NCBI GenBank assembly: GCA_964612075.1
Contig: CAZTFC010000048.1
Location: 1 to 18,032 of the forward strand
Direction of reading: 5' to 3'
DNA: 18,032 nt
From: UBA2219 sp964612075
GTDB lineage: Bacteria > Desulfobacterota > Deferrimicrobia > Deferrimicrobiales > Deferrimicrobiaceae
Within the stretch, counting starts at the first letter, position 1. Each line of letters opens with the position of its first letter. Below the pieces are notes generated by a model. That model was not told the DNA's origin. It saw only the letters and a program-made list of their open reading frames with translations, and ran no database searches. Below are positions 1 to 7,467 of this stretch, one piece after another. The position numbers were made by a program, and so were the translations under genes.

Positions 1-39
1 ATATTTTAAATCAACATATGTTTCCCTCTTCGAAGTATT

Positions 40-97
40 GAGCGGCAGGAATCCAGGGTCGAGCCCCCAGGAAAGGCCGATGCTCCTTTCTTTTTTC
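40..97 (+). terminator. Structured, T-rich element (terminator-like or leader structure)
   Basis: GAGCGGC (40-46) can pair with GCC (76-78) and GCTC (82-85), leaving a 3-base bulge. Inside is a smaller hairpin with CC/GG and GGG/CCC arms (53-58 with 66-71). A T-rich tract containing six consecutive Ts (91-96) follows. This could end a transcript entering from outside the window, or be a leader structure for the gene at 166. The GGCCGATGC plus T-run portion recurs before the DUF2513 gene, which argues that it belongs to the duplicated leader. The fold was worked out by eye only. Confidence 0.3.
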
Positions 98-165
98 TTC
101 TACTTTTGGCCGGACACCTTTCTCATGATAATGGCAGGAATGGGCCGAACAGGAGGGATGAAGCG
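75..165 (+). repeat. Duplicated leader, copy A (upstream of the left 110-residue gene)
   Basis: This leader shares ordered blocks with 7537-7625 at nearly the same spacing. The blocks are GGCCGATGC (75-83 and 7537-7545), TTTTTTCT (91 and 7550), GGAC-x-CCTT just before GATAATG (127 and 7588), then GGAA and GAGGGAT. GATAAT is a possible -10 box, but no convincing -35 is conserved. Together with the coding repeat this indicates duplication of a whole promoter-gene unit. A hand alignment suggests a few small insertions or deletions. Confidence 0.6.
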
Positions 166-510
166 ATGGAATGGCGGAAAATCGGGGAAACCGGCCCGGC
201 GGGACAGGGGGTCGAATTGTACGAGGGAGACGTTCCGGCGGAAATCCTCAGGGGCCCGGTCGAAGGACTTCTCCGGGAACTCGAGGAAAAGACAGGAAAG
301 CCGCTGCACGCCCAATACCTGCTGTCGCTGATCGAAAACTTCCTCGGCGGGAGGATCCAGGGGGGCACCGCGGTACACAGGCACCTTGCCCGGCCGTTCG
401 AGGAAGTCCGGGACGAGTATCGGAAGGAATGGCGGCGGGACCCGGATCGCGAGGAGCTGCTCGCGGTGGTCCGGTCCGTCCTCCAGCCCGCCCCGTGACG
501 CCGGGGACGG
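151..510 (+). repeat. Direct repeat copy A (110-residue gene unit)
   Basis: This aligns without gaps to 7966-8325 in the same orientation. It runs from the AGGAGGGATGA ribosome site to about 12 bases past the stop codon (GCCGGGGACGG shared). A hand count over the 333-base genes gives about 43 mismatches, roughly 87% identity. Recombination between the two direct copies would delete about 7.8 kb, including the whole transporter operon. Confidence 0.9.
166..498 (+). CDS. Unrecognised 110-residue protein, copy A
   Basis: I do not recognise this family. The start at 166 is chosen because AGGAGGG lies 8 bases upstream and because the paralogue at 7981 begins at the equivalent methionine; an upstream in-frame ATG at 106 adds 20 residues with no counterpart. 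The protein is soluble, with no signal peptide or membrane segment. It is charged, with a probable helix at about residues 31-45 and a hydrophobic patch LLSLIENFL near residues 52-60. The C-terminal half is rich in Arg and Glu (FEEVRDEYRKEW, then REELLAVVRSVLQ). It is about 83% identical to the copy at 7981-8313 (19 differences by hand). Here it stands alone, whereas the other copy follows a DUF2513 gene. It is convergent with the SYLF gene. No function is proposed. Confidence 0.75.
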   Translation: MEWRKIGETGPAGQGVELYEGDVPAEILRGPVEGLLRELEEKTGKPLHAQYLLSLIENFLGGRIQGGTAVHRHLARPFEEVRDEYRKEWRRDPDREELLAVVRSVLQPAP

Positions 511-571
511 ACCGATCCCGTTGTTGCGTCGTGAACGTTGAGGGGTTTTTACGGCGCACCGTCTCCTGCGC

Positions 572-1267
572 CTATTTGGCCTTCTTCAGCTCTTCCCGGA
601 GCGGGTCCGCCTTCGGATTCGCGGCCGAATGCTTTATGAGAATATCGCTCGGCCTGACCGCCTTTCCGTAGTACGCGTGGTTCAGGCTGTCGCGGACCTC
701 GAGGTACGACCCTTCCAGGTTCACGCCGACAAACAGCCCCTTCGACCGGGAGAAGGAGATGAAATCGGCCGTGATGTCCGATTTCGCCCCGGCCCCCACC
801 GGGCCCACCGCGACGGAGGCCTCCCCTCCCAGCTTGAATTTCGAGGCCAGCAGGGAGTCCATCCCCTTCTGGCTCATCACCAGGAGCACGACTTCCGCCG
901 ATTCGCCCCCGAACTGCAGCCCGAAGCTCACCGAGCCCATCGTGTAGAAAGCCGGGTAGCTCCAATCGTCCGTTTTTCCTTCCCTGCCCAGAAGGACCCC
1001 CGTGCCGCCCGATCCGCCCAGGAAGAACCCCGCCTTCAGCACCTGGGGGTAGATCAGCACCCCCTTGGCGTCCTTGAGGTGGTCGACCATCCATTTGTAG
1101 TTCGGGTCCCGGAGAAATCCCTTGAAAGCGACGGTAGCCCTTTCGACGGTATCCTGCGCATCCTCCGCATCGGCGGCCACGGCGGCCGGCACCGCCAGGA
1201 CCATTGAAGCGGACAGCAACACCATCGCCAGAAGCACCGACCCTGCCCTGCCTCTCGCAAGCCACAT
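572..1267 (-). CDS. Secreted SYLF-domain (Ysc84/DUF500) lipid-binding-type protein
   Basis: The 231-residue product begins with a Sec signal peptide: WLARGR, then a hydrophobic stretch to about residue 31, with Ala-rich AVAA as the cleavage region. The mature part matches the SYLF pattern: a helical start (FKGFLRDPNYKWM), AKGVLIYPQVLKAGFFLGGSGGTGVLL, then SYPAFYTMGSVSFGLQFGGES, VLLVMSQKGMDSLL and SVAVGPVGAG. The later GLFVGVNLEGSYLEVR segment and a final YYGK motif are also typical. Family members bind phosphoinositides in eukaryotes; the bacterial secreted forms have no firmly assigned role but are linked to membranes. GGGAGG lies 7 bases before the ATG. It is a single-gene unit, separated from livH by 197 bases with no convincing promoter seen. 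The family call is firm; the function is not. Confidence 0.9.
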   Translation of the reverse strand: MWLARGRAGSVLLAMVLLSASMVLAVPAAVAADAEDAQDTVERATVAFKGFLRDPNYKWMVDHLKDAKGVLIYPQVLKAGFFLGGSGGTGVLLGREGKTDDWSYPAFYTMGSVSFGLQFGGESAEVVLLVMSQKGMDSLLASKFKLGGEASVAVGPVGAGAKSDITADFISFSRSKGLFVGVNLEGSYLEVRDSLNHAYYGKAVRPSDILIKHSAANPKADPLREELKKAK

Positions 1268-1464
1268 GGTGAGGCCTCCCTTCGCCCGGGATCGCCGGGA
1301 CCTTTAATTGATTCGTGGATGTTCCTTGGATACCGTCCATGAGAGGGAAGTTTCGCATCCCCGGGACCGGGATGGCGTTCCATGGAAGCGGGGAAAGCCG
1401 AACGGCTGAGACGCGCCGGGGGTCCGCGGGGGCCGATCCGCCCCGGGAAGGAGCGACTGCCCTC

Positions 1465-2298
1465 TCAGACGTCGATGGGCTTGAAGATCAGGACGACCGC
1501 CATCACCACGAACACCATCGTCTCGGCCGCAGGGCCCCAGAAACGGCCCGTGAGCGAGATCACCATCCCGAGGGCGAACGCGGAAAGGAACGTCCCGTGG
1601 AGGCTCCCCATCCCGCCCACGATGACGACCGCGAAGCACAGCAGCAGGATCTGGAACCCCATGTAGGGATGGACGGAGGTGATCGGGGCGTACAGGACGC
1701 CTCCCAGCGCCGCCAGGCCGCTCCCGAGGAGGAACACGATGGAGAAGTACCGGTCCACGTCGATCCCGAGGCTGCGGACCGCGTCCTTGTCGTCCAGACC
1801 GGCGATCACGATCTTTCCCACGATCGTCTTCCGGAAGAAGAGGTACAGCCCGCCGTATATGGCGAACGCCAGCGTGATGATGACCAGGCGGTAGACGGGA
1901 AGGGAAACACCCAGGATCTCCACGTCCTTCCCGATCGGGTCGCTGAGGGAGATCGGGCTCGCCCCCCAGACCCATTTGATGAGGTCGACGCCGATCAGCA
2001 GGACCGCGTAGGTCGCGATGATCGCGTAATCGAGCGATTCGCCGTACAGCCTGCGGATCACGTACGCCTCGATGACGTAGGCGACCGGCAGAACCGCGAG
2101 AACGCCGAAACCGGCGGCCGCGAGGAAGCTCAATCCCATCTTCTGGAAGGCGGTGATCAGCAGGTACGCCCCGAGCGCGTAGACGAACGCGTGCGCGAAG
2201 TTCACGATGCGCATGGTGCCGAAGGTGAGGGAAAGCCCGATCGAAATGATGTAGAGGATCCCCCCGATCGTAAGGCCGTAGATGAGCGTCCCGATCAT
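1465..2298 (-). CDS. livH: Branched-chain-type amino acid/amide ABC transporter permease LivH
   Basis: This 277-residue inner-membrane permease is one half of the membrane channel for the HAAT family of ABC importers. It starts with the characteristic MIGTLIYGLTIGGILYIISIG and has about eight hydrophobic segments. The segment GLSLTFGTMRIVNFAHAFVYALGAYL is typical of LivH. The cytoplasmic coupling loop AGLDDKDAVRSLGIDVDRY near residues 175-195 contacts the ATPases. The start at 2298 is set by the family N-terminus and by the 4-base ATGA overlap with livM; upstream extension in the same frame is low-complexity shadow sequence. It is the last gene of the operon. No U-tract terminator is obvious after the stop. 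Confidence 0.93.
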   Translation of the reverse strand: MIGTLIYGLTIGGILYIISIGLSLTFGTMRIVNFAHAFVYALGAYLLITAFQKMGLSFLAAAGFGVLAVLPVAYVIEAYVIRRLYGESLDYAIIATYAVLLIGVDLIKWVWGASPISLSDPIGKDVEILGVSLPVYRLVIITLAFAIYGGLYLFFRKTIVGKIVIAGLDDKDAVRSLGIDVDRYFSIVFLLGSGLAALGGVLYAPITSVHPYMGFQILLLCFAVVIVGGMGSLHGTFLSAFALGMVISLTGRFWGPAAETMVFVVMAVVLIFKPIDV

Positions 2299-3239
2299 CT
2301 CGTTTCCGCCTCCCCCCGCCTCGATGCCAGCAATGCAGTGACCGCCCCCCACACCCCCGTCCGGAAGCGGAACACGAGGAGGAGCAGCCCGATGCCGAGG
2401 AACATCTCCCAGCGCGCGATGTAGGTCGCCAGGTAGTTGCTGACCGCCATGTACGCCACCCCGCCGATGATGGCGCCGTAGAGGTTCCCTGCCCCGCCGA
2501 TCAGCACCGCGAAGATGACCTCCACGTTCCGGTGGGGGTCGATGAAGCTCGGCGTCACGTAGCCGTAGTTCAGGATCGACAGGGCGCCGGCGAACCCGGC
2601 GAGCCCCCCGGAAATGACGAACGCGCCCCACTTGTAGAGGAACGTGTCGTATCCGAGGAACCTGGCCCGGGTCTCGTTCTCCTTGATCGTCCTGAGCAGG
2701 ATGCCGAAGGGAGAGGAGGTCAGCCGTTTCAGCAGGTAGAAGGTCAGGACCAGGCAGAAGAGGGAGAACCCGAAGATCACCGTCCTGTCCTGGACGTCGA
2801 AGAACCCGACCTTGCTGAAATGGGCGGACATCCCGTCCTCGCCCCCGGTGTATTTCGAGAAGGCGATCAGGACGAGGAAATACCCGATCTGGTTGAACGC
2901 CAGGTTGATCAGCGCGAAGGCCGCGCCGGTCGTCCTGACGATGATCGGCCCGATGAGGGCCCCCACCGCCGCCGCCGCGGCCACCGCGAAGACGAGGGCG
3001 AGAAACGGGTTCGGGGAGAGGTATTCCGCGAACAGCGTCACCGCGTACGCCCCGGCGCCGAGGAACAGCATGGGGCCGAAGGACAGCCGCCCCATGTACC
3101 CGTAGAGAAGGTCGTAGGAAAGCACGAAGACGCAGAAGATGATGAAGTCGGTGGTCCGCTGGATCTTCAGGAACGGCAGGAGCAGCAGGAACCCCGCGAC
3201 GATGAGGAGCCAGTCGTACTTCTTCCAGGGGATCTTCAC
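2295..3239 (-). CDS. livM: Branched-chain-type amino acid/amide ABC transporter permease LivM
   Basis: This 314-residue second permease subunit starts at a GTG that overlaps the livF stop codon as GTGA, so translation is probably coupled. Hydrophobic segments span the protein. The LivM hallmarks are LLYGYMGRLSFGPMLFLGAGAYA (residues about 45-67), a GAAFALINLAFNQI segment, and the coupling loop TIKENETRARFLGYDTFLYK followed by FVISGGLAGFAGAL. The late segment VIFAVLIGGAGNLYGAIIGG is also typical. It should pair with LivH in the inner membrane, with LivG and LivF on the cytoplasmic side. The length is normal for the family. The short Arg- and Glu-containing C-terminus overlaps livH by 4 bases. 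Confidence 0.93.
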   Translation of the reverse strand: MKIPWKKYDWLLIVAGFLLLLPFLKIQRTTDFIIFCVFVLSYDLLYGYMGRLSFGPMLFLGAGAYAVTLFAEYLSPNPFLALVFAVAAAAAVGALIGPIIVRTTGAAFALINLAFNQIGYFLVLIAFSKYTGGEDGMSAHFSKVGFFDVQDRTVIFGFSLFCLVLTFYLLKRLTSSPFGILLRTIKENETRARFLGYDTFLYKWGAFVISGGLAGFAGALSILNYGYVTPSFIDPHRNVEVIFAVLIGGAGNLYGAIIGGVAYMAVSNYLATYIARWEMFLGIGLLLLVFRFRTGVWGAVTALLASRRGEAETR

Positions 3240-3937
3240 AGGTATCTCTCCACGGAGTCCGGCGCCTCGATCTCCTCCCGCGTCGCCAGCTCCCGGTCGA
3301 TCTTGCCTTCCTTCATCAGGTAGACGCGGTCCGCAAGGCGCGCGATCACGGGGAGGTTCTGCTCCACGATAAGGAAGGAGAGGCGCCCCTTCATCCCGTC
3401 GAGGAGCCGGAAGATGTCCTCGATGGTGCCCGCGGCCAGCCCTTCCGTCGGCTCGTCGATGAGGAGAAGCTTCGGGGACCCGACCAGGGCGCGGCCGATG
3501 AGCAGGATCTGCCGCTGCCCGCCGCTCAAGGATCCGGCGGGGCCGTCCAGGAACTTCTCCATCGGGGGATAGGTGGCCACGATCCGGTCCACGGCGTCCT
3601 GGACCCGTTCCCCCGTCACGTGCGCGGCGATCTCGATGTTCTCCCGGACGGTGAGCTTGCCGAACACCCGCTTGTCCTGGGCGACGTACCGGATGCCCGA
3701 CCGGGCCACGCTTTCCGGGCGCGTGGTCCCGAGGTCCTTCCCCTCGTAGCGGACCGTCCCGGCGGCCCGCGGCAGGAACCCCGCGATCGTCCGCAGGAGC
3801 GTCGTCTTCCCCGCCCCGTTGCGCCCCGCGATGAAGACCATCTCGCCGGGCTCGACGGAGAGCGACACGCCGTGCAGGACCTGCGCCTTGCCGTACGCCA
3901 GGTCCACCGACTCCACGGACAGGATCGGGCTTTTCAT
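3236..3937 (-). CDS. livF: ABC transporter ATPase LivF
   Basis: This 233-residue nucleotide-binding subunit powers the importer. The Walker A motif GRNGAGKT is at residues 38-45, the signature LSGGQ at 137-141, and Walker B LLLIDEP ends near residue 163. EGLAAG forms the D-loop region, and the switch His position is taken by Gln in IVEQNL, as is usual in LivF. The short length and the QDKRVFGKLTVREN segment distinguish it from LivG. The ATG overlaps the livG stop by 4 bases, and its own stop overlaps the livM GTG, placing it in a tightly coupled livG-F-M-H block. Confidence 0.95.
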   Translation of the reverse strand: MKSPILSVESVDLAYGKAQVLHGVSLSVEPGEMVFIAGRNGAGKTTLLRTIAGFLPRAAGTVRYEGKDLGTTRPESVARSGIRYVAQDKRVFGKLTVRENIEIAAHVTGERVQDAVDRIVATYPPMEKFLDGPAGSLSGGQRQILLIGRALVGSPKLLLIDEPTEGLAAGTIEDIFRLLDGMKGRLSFLIVEQNLPVIARLADRVYLMKEGKIDRELATREEIEAPDSVERYL

Positions 3938-4683
3938 GCGCGCCCCCAGTACACCTGGCGTACGAGCGGCTCCTCGATGACCTTCTTCGGGTCCCCCTCC
4001 GCGATCAGCTTCCCCTCGTGCATGACGCTCAGCCGGGAAACCAGGTCGACGATCCGCGAAATCTTGTGTTCGATGATGACCAGGCTGAAGGACGTCTTGA
4101 ACCGGTGGATCAGTTCCAGGACCTCCCCGATCTCGGCGTCGGAAAGCCCCGCGAACGGCTCGTCCAGGAGGAGAACCGCGGGCCGCAGCGAAAGCGCGAG
4201 GGAGATCTCGAGCTTGCGCTTGTCGCCGTAGGACAGGGAGGAGGTGGCGCAGGACGCCTTCCCTTCCAGCCCGACCAGGGCGAGCGCCTCCCTGCAGGCG
4301 TCCGCGATCGCGGGGCGCCCGGCCTCCCGGAAAAAGAATCCCCAGCGGTCGCCTCCCGGCCGGACCGCCGCCAGGACGAGGTTTTCCCGGACGGAGAGCT
4401 GGTCGAACACGGAAACGAGCTGGAAGGTCCGGATGATGCCCCGGCCGACGCGTTCGTGCGCGGGGCAGCGGGTCACGTCCCCTCCCCGGAACAGCACGGT
4501 CCCTTCCGTGGGAGGAAACATCCCCGTCAGGAGATTGAAGAAGGTGGTCTTCCCCGCGCCGTTGGGGCCGATGATGCCGGCCGCCTCCCCCTCGGTCAGG
4601 CGGTAGTCGACCCCGGACACCGCGACGAAGCCGTCGAACTTTTTCGTCACGCCGCGGGTTTCGAGAATGGCGCTATCCGGCAA
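3934..4683 (-). CDS. livG: ABC transporter ATPase LivG (TTG start)
   Basis: This 249-residue partner of LivF has Walker A GPNGAGKT at residues 39-46, the signature region LSYGDKRKLEI, and Walker B VLLLDEPFAGL. The switch His is in IIEHKISRI. The C-terminal extension VIEEPLVRQVYWG is typical of LivG, where LivF is shorter. No ATG or GTG lies near the family N-terminus. The best start is TTG at 4683, preceded by a perfect AGGAGG (4689-4694 on the minus strand) at 5 bases spacing. An upstream in-frame extension would cover the hairpin and the end of the binding-protein gene. The weak start codon and the hairpin just upstream may lower its output relative to the binding protein. Confidence 0.93.
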   Translation of the reverse strand: MPDSAILETRGVTKKFDGFVAVSGVDYRLTEGEAAGIIGPNGAGKTTFFNLLTGMFPPTEGTVLFRGGDVTRCPAHERVGRGIIRTFQLVSVFDQLSVRENLVLAAVRPGGDRWGFFFREAGRPAIADACREALALVGLEGKASCATSSLSYGDKRKLEISLALSLRPAVLLLDEPFAGLSDAEIGEVLELIHRFKTSFSLVIIEHKISRIVDLVSRLSVMHEGKLIAEGDPKKVIEEPLVRQVYWGRA

Positions 4684-4708
4684 GGATGCCTCCTGTCGGC
4701 GAAGGTGA

Positions 4709-4733
4709 GGGGGGAGGGGGAGACCCTCCCCCC
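4709..4733 (-). promoter_or_regulatory. Intercistronic GC stem-loop between binding protein and livG
   Basis: Ten perfect G-C-rich pairs (4709-4718 with 4724-4733, only one A-T pair) close a 5-base loop. The stem lies between the binding-protein stop (4743) and the livG ribosome site (4689). No U-tract follows in the transcribed direction, so it is not a canonical terminator. Such hairpins after binding-protein genes commonly protect the 5' message from 3' exonucleases, giving more binding protein than membrane subunits. That role is inferred here. Confidence 0.55.
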
Positions 4734-4742
4734 CCGCGGCGA

Positions 4743-5999
4743 TCAGTACCCCAGGCCTACCAGGTCCGGGAGATAGTCCTCTCCCGTGTAGGAGTCCACG
4801 ATCCGGACCAGATCCCACTTGGGATCCTTCCGTTCCTTCGGTCCCTTACCCACCACGACGAACGCCCCGTACTTGAAGATCGGCTGGTGGTCGGCACGCC
4901 AGGTCCCGGGCCCCTTCATCGAATTGAACTTCGGCGACTTCATCAGCGCGTCGGCCACGGCCGCCGGTTCGACGGTCTGCGCCAGCTCGATCCCCCGGAC
5001 CGCCTCCATCGTGCCGATGTACGCCATCGCGGAATACGGATCGGGAGGATAGCCGTACTCCTTCCGGAACTTCTGCGTGAATTCCTTCGCGGTCTTCGCG
5101 ACGGCCGCGTCCTTGAACCCGTCCATATTGTAGTACCAGGACATGAGCGAGTACACGCCTTCCAGCGCCTCGGGCGGAACGCCGCTGCCGAACACGTTGG
5201 TCATCCAGTTGAACCAGATCCTGGACTTCTTCTTGAGCCCCACCTCGTACGCCTGCTTCAGGACGTTGATGGCGTCCACGCCCCAGTGGGCCAGCATCAC
5301 GATTTCGGGCTTCATCTCGATGATCCTGGTGAGGTACGGGGTGAAGTCGCTCGTGCCGACGGGAGACTCGAGGTACTCGGCCCGCACGCCGTGCAGGTTC
5401 AGGGCGTCCTTGGCCCCGGCCCACTGGTCCTGCCCGAAGGCGTAGGCGGGACCGAAGAATACGATCTTCTTGTGCTTGAGGTTCTTCACGATGTACTCCC
5501 CGCTCGCGTACCCGGCGGCGTAGGCGCTGCCGTGGACGGCGAACGTCGTCGGCGCCATCTCGTTCTTCTTGAACATCCCGAGAGCGACGACGTTCACGGG
5601 GAAATACAGGATCGGGGTCTTCTTGACTTCCCTGTTGAGCGCCCCGGAGATGGGGGCGAACGTCTGCCCCACGATGAGGTGGACCTTTTCCTCGGTGACG
5701 AGCTCGCGGTAGCGGCGGATGGCGATGTCGGGCTTGGTTTCGTCGTCCCGCACCACGAACTCGACCGGCACCTTCTTGCCGCCCAGCTTGACGCCGCCCG
5801 CGGCGTTGATGTCCTTCAGCGCCAGCTTCGCGCCGTCGAGCTGAACGGGGCCGATGGGCGACGCCGCTCCCGTGAGGCCGAACATCAGGCCGACCTTGAT
5901 CTTCTCCGGGGCTGCGGCGTCCGCCGCCGACGGGGCCAGGAGGACCAGGGCGGCCAGTACGGCGAGAATCCCCTGCCACTTGCATCCGGCAACTTTCAT
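4743..5999 (-). CDS. Periplasmic amino acid/amide-binding protein of a HAAT ABC transporter (Peripla_BP_6)
   Basis: This 418-residue protein has a signal peptide (MKVAGCKWQG, hydrophobic core, cleavage near SAADA-A, residues about 26-30). The two-lobed type I binding fold opens with KIKVGLMFGLTGAASPIGP and LDGAKLALKDINAAGG. A FVVRDDETKPDIAIRRYREL segment and IVGQTFAPISGALNREVK follow in lobe one. Lobe two includes IVFFGPAYAFGQDQWAGAKDA and FTPYLTRIIEMKPEIVML. AAAGAG is preceded by AAAGGAG 7 bases before the ATG. The ligand cannot be read from sequence: the family takes branched-chain amino acids, urea, amides and aromatic acids. A 6-pair stem-loop (6030-6046) lies in the 56-base gap from the hydrolase gene. 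It is followed by a GC hairpin and livG-F-M-H. Confidence 0.92.
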   Translation of the reverse strand: MKVAGCKWQGILAVLAALVLLAPSAADAAAPEKIKVGLMFGLTGAASPIGPVQLDGAKLALKDINAAGGVKLGGKKVPVEFVVRDDETKPDIAIRRYRELVTEEKVHLIVGQTFAPISGALNREVKKTPILYFPVNVVALGMFKKNEMAPTTFAVHGSAYAAGYASGEYIVKNLKHKKIVFFGPAYAFGQDQWAGAKDALNLHGVRAEYLESPVGTSDFTPYLTRIIEMKPEIVMLAHWGVDAINVLKQAYEVGLKKKSRIWFNWMTNVFGSGVPPEALEGVYSLMSWYYNMDGFKDAAVAKTAKEFTQKFRKEYGYPPDPYSAMAYIGTMEAVRGIELAQTVEPAAVADALMKSPKFNSMKGPGTWRADHQPIFKYGAFVVVGKGPKERKDPKWDLVRIVDSYTGEDYLPDLVGLGY

Positions 6000-6055
6000 G
6001 GAATGACTCCTTTCAAGTCAAGGATTCGGTGCCCCCGTCCGGGGCATTCAACGCC

Positions 6056-6697
6056 TTACAGCGCCGCCAGGAACTCCTCGGAGGTCATGACGCGCCCGAT
6101 CTTCGGGAAGATCCATTTCTCGGCGTACTTCTGCTCCTCGTCGGTGTCGGTGGCCGTGCAGTCGGAAAGGACGATCACCCGGTACCCCTTGTCGTAAGCC
6201 GACCGGGCCGACGACTCGACGCACCAGTTGGTGTGGAACCCCGTGAACGCCACGGTCTCGATCTCGTTCGCCCGGAGAAGGTAGTCCAGCGGCGTGGAGT
6301 GGAAGGCGTCCAGCGTCATCTTCCCCGCCACGACGATGTCCCCCTGCTGCGGGGTCAGCTCCTTGATGATCTCGGGGCCCGGAGTGCCTTTGAGCCATGC
6401 CCCGGTCCCCCAGTCCGCCTTCATGTCCATTTCGATCCCGCGCAGCCCCTCGCACGCGGGCCCGCCCTTCTTCAGCTCCGGGAACCCCTTCTCGAAGGGT
6501 TGGAACGGGACGAAGAAGATCTTCACCTTCCCCCGGGCCTTTCCCAGGAGGTTCTGGAGGCTCTGGATCACGCCGCGCTTCGCCAGCTGCTCCTTGATGT
6601 AGGCGTACATCGTGCCGCCGGGCGACAGGAAGTCGTTCTGCGGTTCGATCAGGACGATCGCCGTCTTTGCCGCATTGATCTTCGGGTCCTTTGCCAT
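6056..6697 (-). CDS. Cysteine hydrolase, isochorismatase-like superfamily
   Basis: This 213-residue cytoplasmic alpha/beta hydrolase carries the family catalytic triad: Asp22 in IEPQNDF, Lys126 in VAGKMTLDAF, and Cys159 in HTNWCVESSARSA. The cis-peptide region before TLDAF and the sequence AYDKGYRVIVLSDCTATD also fit. Relatives hydrolyse amides or related bonds, for example nicotinamide, N-carbamoylsarcosine, ureidoacrylate, biuret, or isochorismate ether. The start at 6697 has AAAGGAG upstream (9-base spacer); the in-frame extension upstream has no family match and overlaps the regulator gene end. It sits 22 bases after the GntR gene and before the transporter, so it plausibly acts on the imported ligand. 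The exact substrate is unknown. Confidence 0.88.
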   Translation of the reverse strand: MAKDPKINAAKTAIVLIEPQNDFLSPGGTMYAYIKEQLAKRGVIQSLQNLLGKARGKVKIFFVPFQPFEKGFPELKKGGPACEGLRGIEMDMKADWGTGAWLKGTPGPEIIKELTPQQGDIVVAGKMTLDAFHSTPLDYLLRANEIETVAFTGFHTNWCVESSARSAYDKGYRVIVLSDCTATDTDEEQKYAEKWIFPKIGRVMTSEEFLAAL

Positions 6698-6719
6698 CGG
6701 TGCGTTCTCCTTTCGCGTT

Positions 6720-7391
6720 TTAACGGTTGTTGGATTCCGGCGCTTTCGACGCTTCCGGTTTCGCAAGCAGCAGCGCAAGCACCTTCCGGTTGTGTTTCCG
6801 GAACGCCGCTTCCGCGAGCTCGGGGTCCCGTCGCCGAAGCGCCCTCAAGATGTCCCGGTGATCCTCGAGCAGTTCGGGAAGGATCGGGGTGATCCGCATG
6901 GTGAGGGGGCGGGCCTTGTTTTTGAGGCTTTCCAGCATTTCCTTCAGCACGGTATTCCCGCAGGCGGCGTACACGAAGGCATGGAACTCGAAATCCGAGC
7001 GGGAGTATCCGACGAGGTTTTCCTCGGCGACAAGCTTTTCCTGTTCGCGGATGGAGAGTTCCATTTTCTCCAGCACGCGATCGGGCATGGAGTCCACCGC
7101 GAGCCGCGCAGCCATGCCTTCGAGCACCTCGCGCACGGCATAGAGCTCCGCCGCGTCCTCCCGGGTCAGCTCCACGAGGAACACTCCCCGGTTGGGGATG
7201 TTGCGGACAAGCCCTTCCTGTTCGAGCCGGCGGATCGCCTCCCAGATCGGGGTCCGGCTGGCGCCCAGAACCCGGGTCAACTCCTCGACGTTGATCCGGC
7301 TGCCGGGCAGGAACCGGTACTCCGCGATCATCTTCTTGATCCGCGCATAAGCGAGTTCGCTGAGATTGACGCTTACGAGCTTGCCGGCCAC
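6720..7391 (-). CDS. GntR-family transcriptional regulator with FCD ligand domain
   Basis: This 223-residue DNA-binding regulator has an N-terminal winged helix (residues about 8-72), including LPGSRINVEELTRVLGASRTPIWEAIRRLEQEGLV and then the wing NRGVFLV. The C-terminal all-helical FCD domain shows the metal-site pattern Asp-x3-His (SDFEFHAF), His (EDHRDIL) and His (FRKHNRKV). The start is GTG at 7391 with GGAGG 6 bases upstream. It is the first gene of the apparent operon and probably represses it until an organic acid or amino-acid-like inducer binds, and it may autoregulate. The repeat-rich AT patch at 7468-7493 is a candidate operator. Confidence 0.93.
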   Translation of the reverse strand: MAGKLVSVNLSELAYARIKKMIAEYRFLPGSRINVEELTRVLGASRTPIWEAIRRLEQEGLVRNIPNRGVFLVELTREDAAELYAVREVLEGMAARLAVDSMPDRVLEKMELSIREQEKLVAEENLVGYSRSDFEFHAFVYAACGNTVLKEMLESLKNKARPLTMRITPILPELLEDHRDILRALRRRDPELAEAAFRKHNRKVLALLLAKPEASKAPESNNR

Positions 7392-7434
7392 CTCTTGCCT
7401 CCGGTCCCGGTGCGATCGATTCTCGAGGAATACA

Positions 7435-7464
7435 ACGATAACCCGATCGCTCCCCGCCTGTCAA
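7435..7464 (-). promoter_or_regulatory. Candidate sigma-70 promoter for the regulator-hydrolase-transporter operon
   Basis: On the minus strand a perfect TTGACA (7464-7459) is followed after 18 bases by TATCGT (7440-7435), a 4-of-6 match to the -10 consensus. A start of transcription near 7428 would leave a leader of about 37 bases before the GTG at 7391. The spacer is one base longer than optimal. No experimental support. Confidence 0.5.
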
Positions 7465-7467
7465 TAA

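Noticed and set aside
51..71. tRNA T-arm-like GGGTCGAGCCC
   Set aside because: No matching acceptor, anticodon or D arms at the right spacing.
38..331. Plus-strand frame overlapping the left 110-residue gene
   Set aside because: Not conserved in the second copy, basic low-complexity sequence, no ribosome site; the paralogue comparison supports the frame starting at 166.
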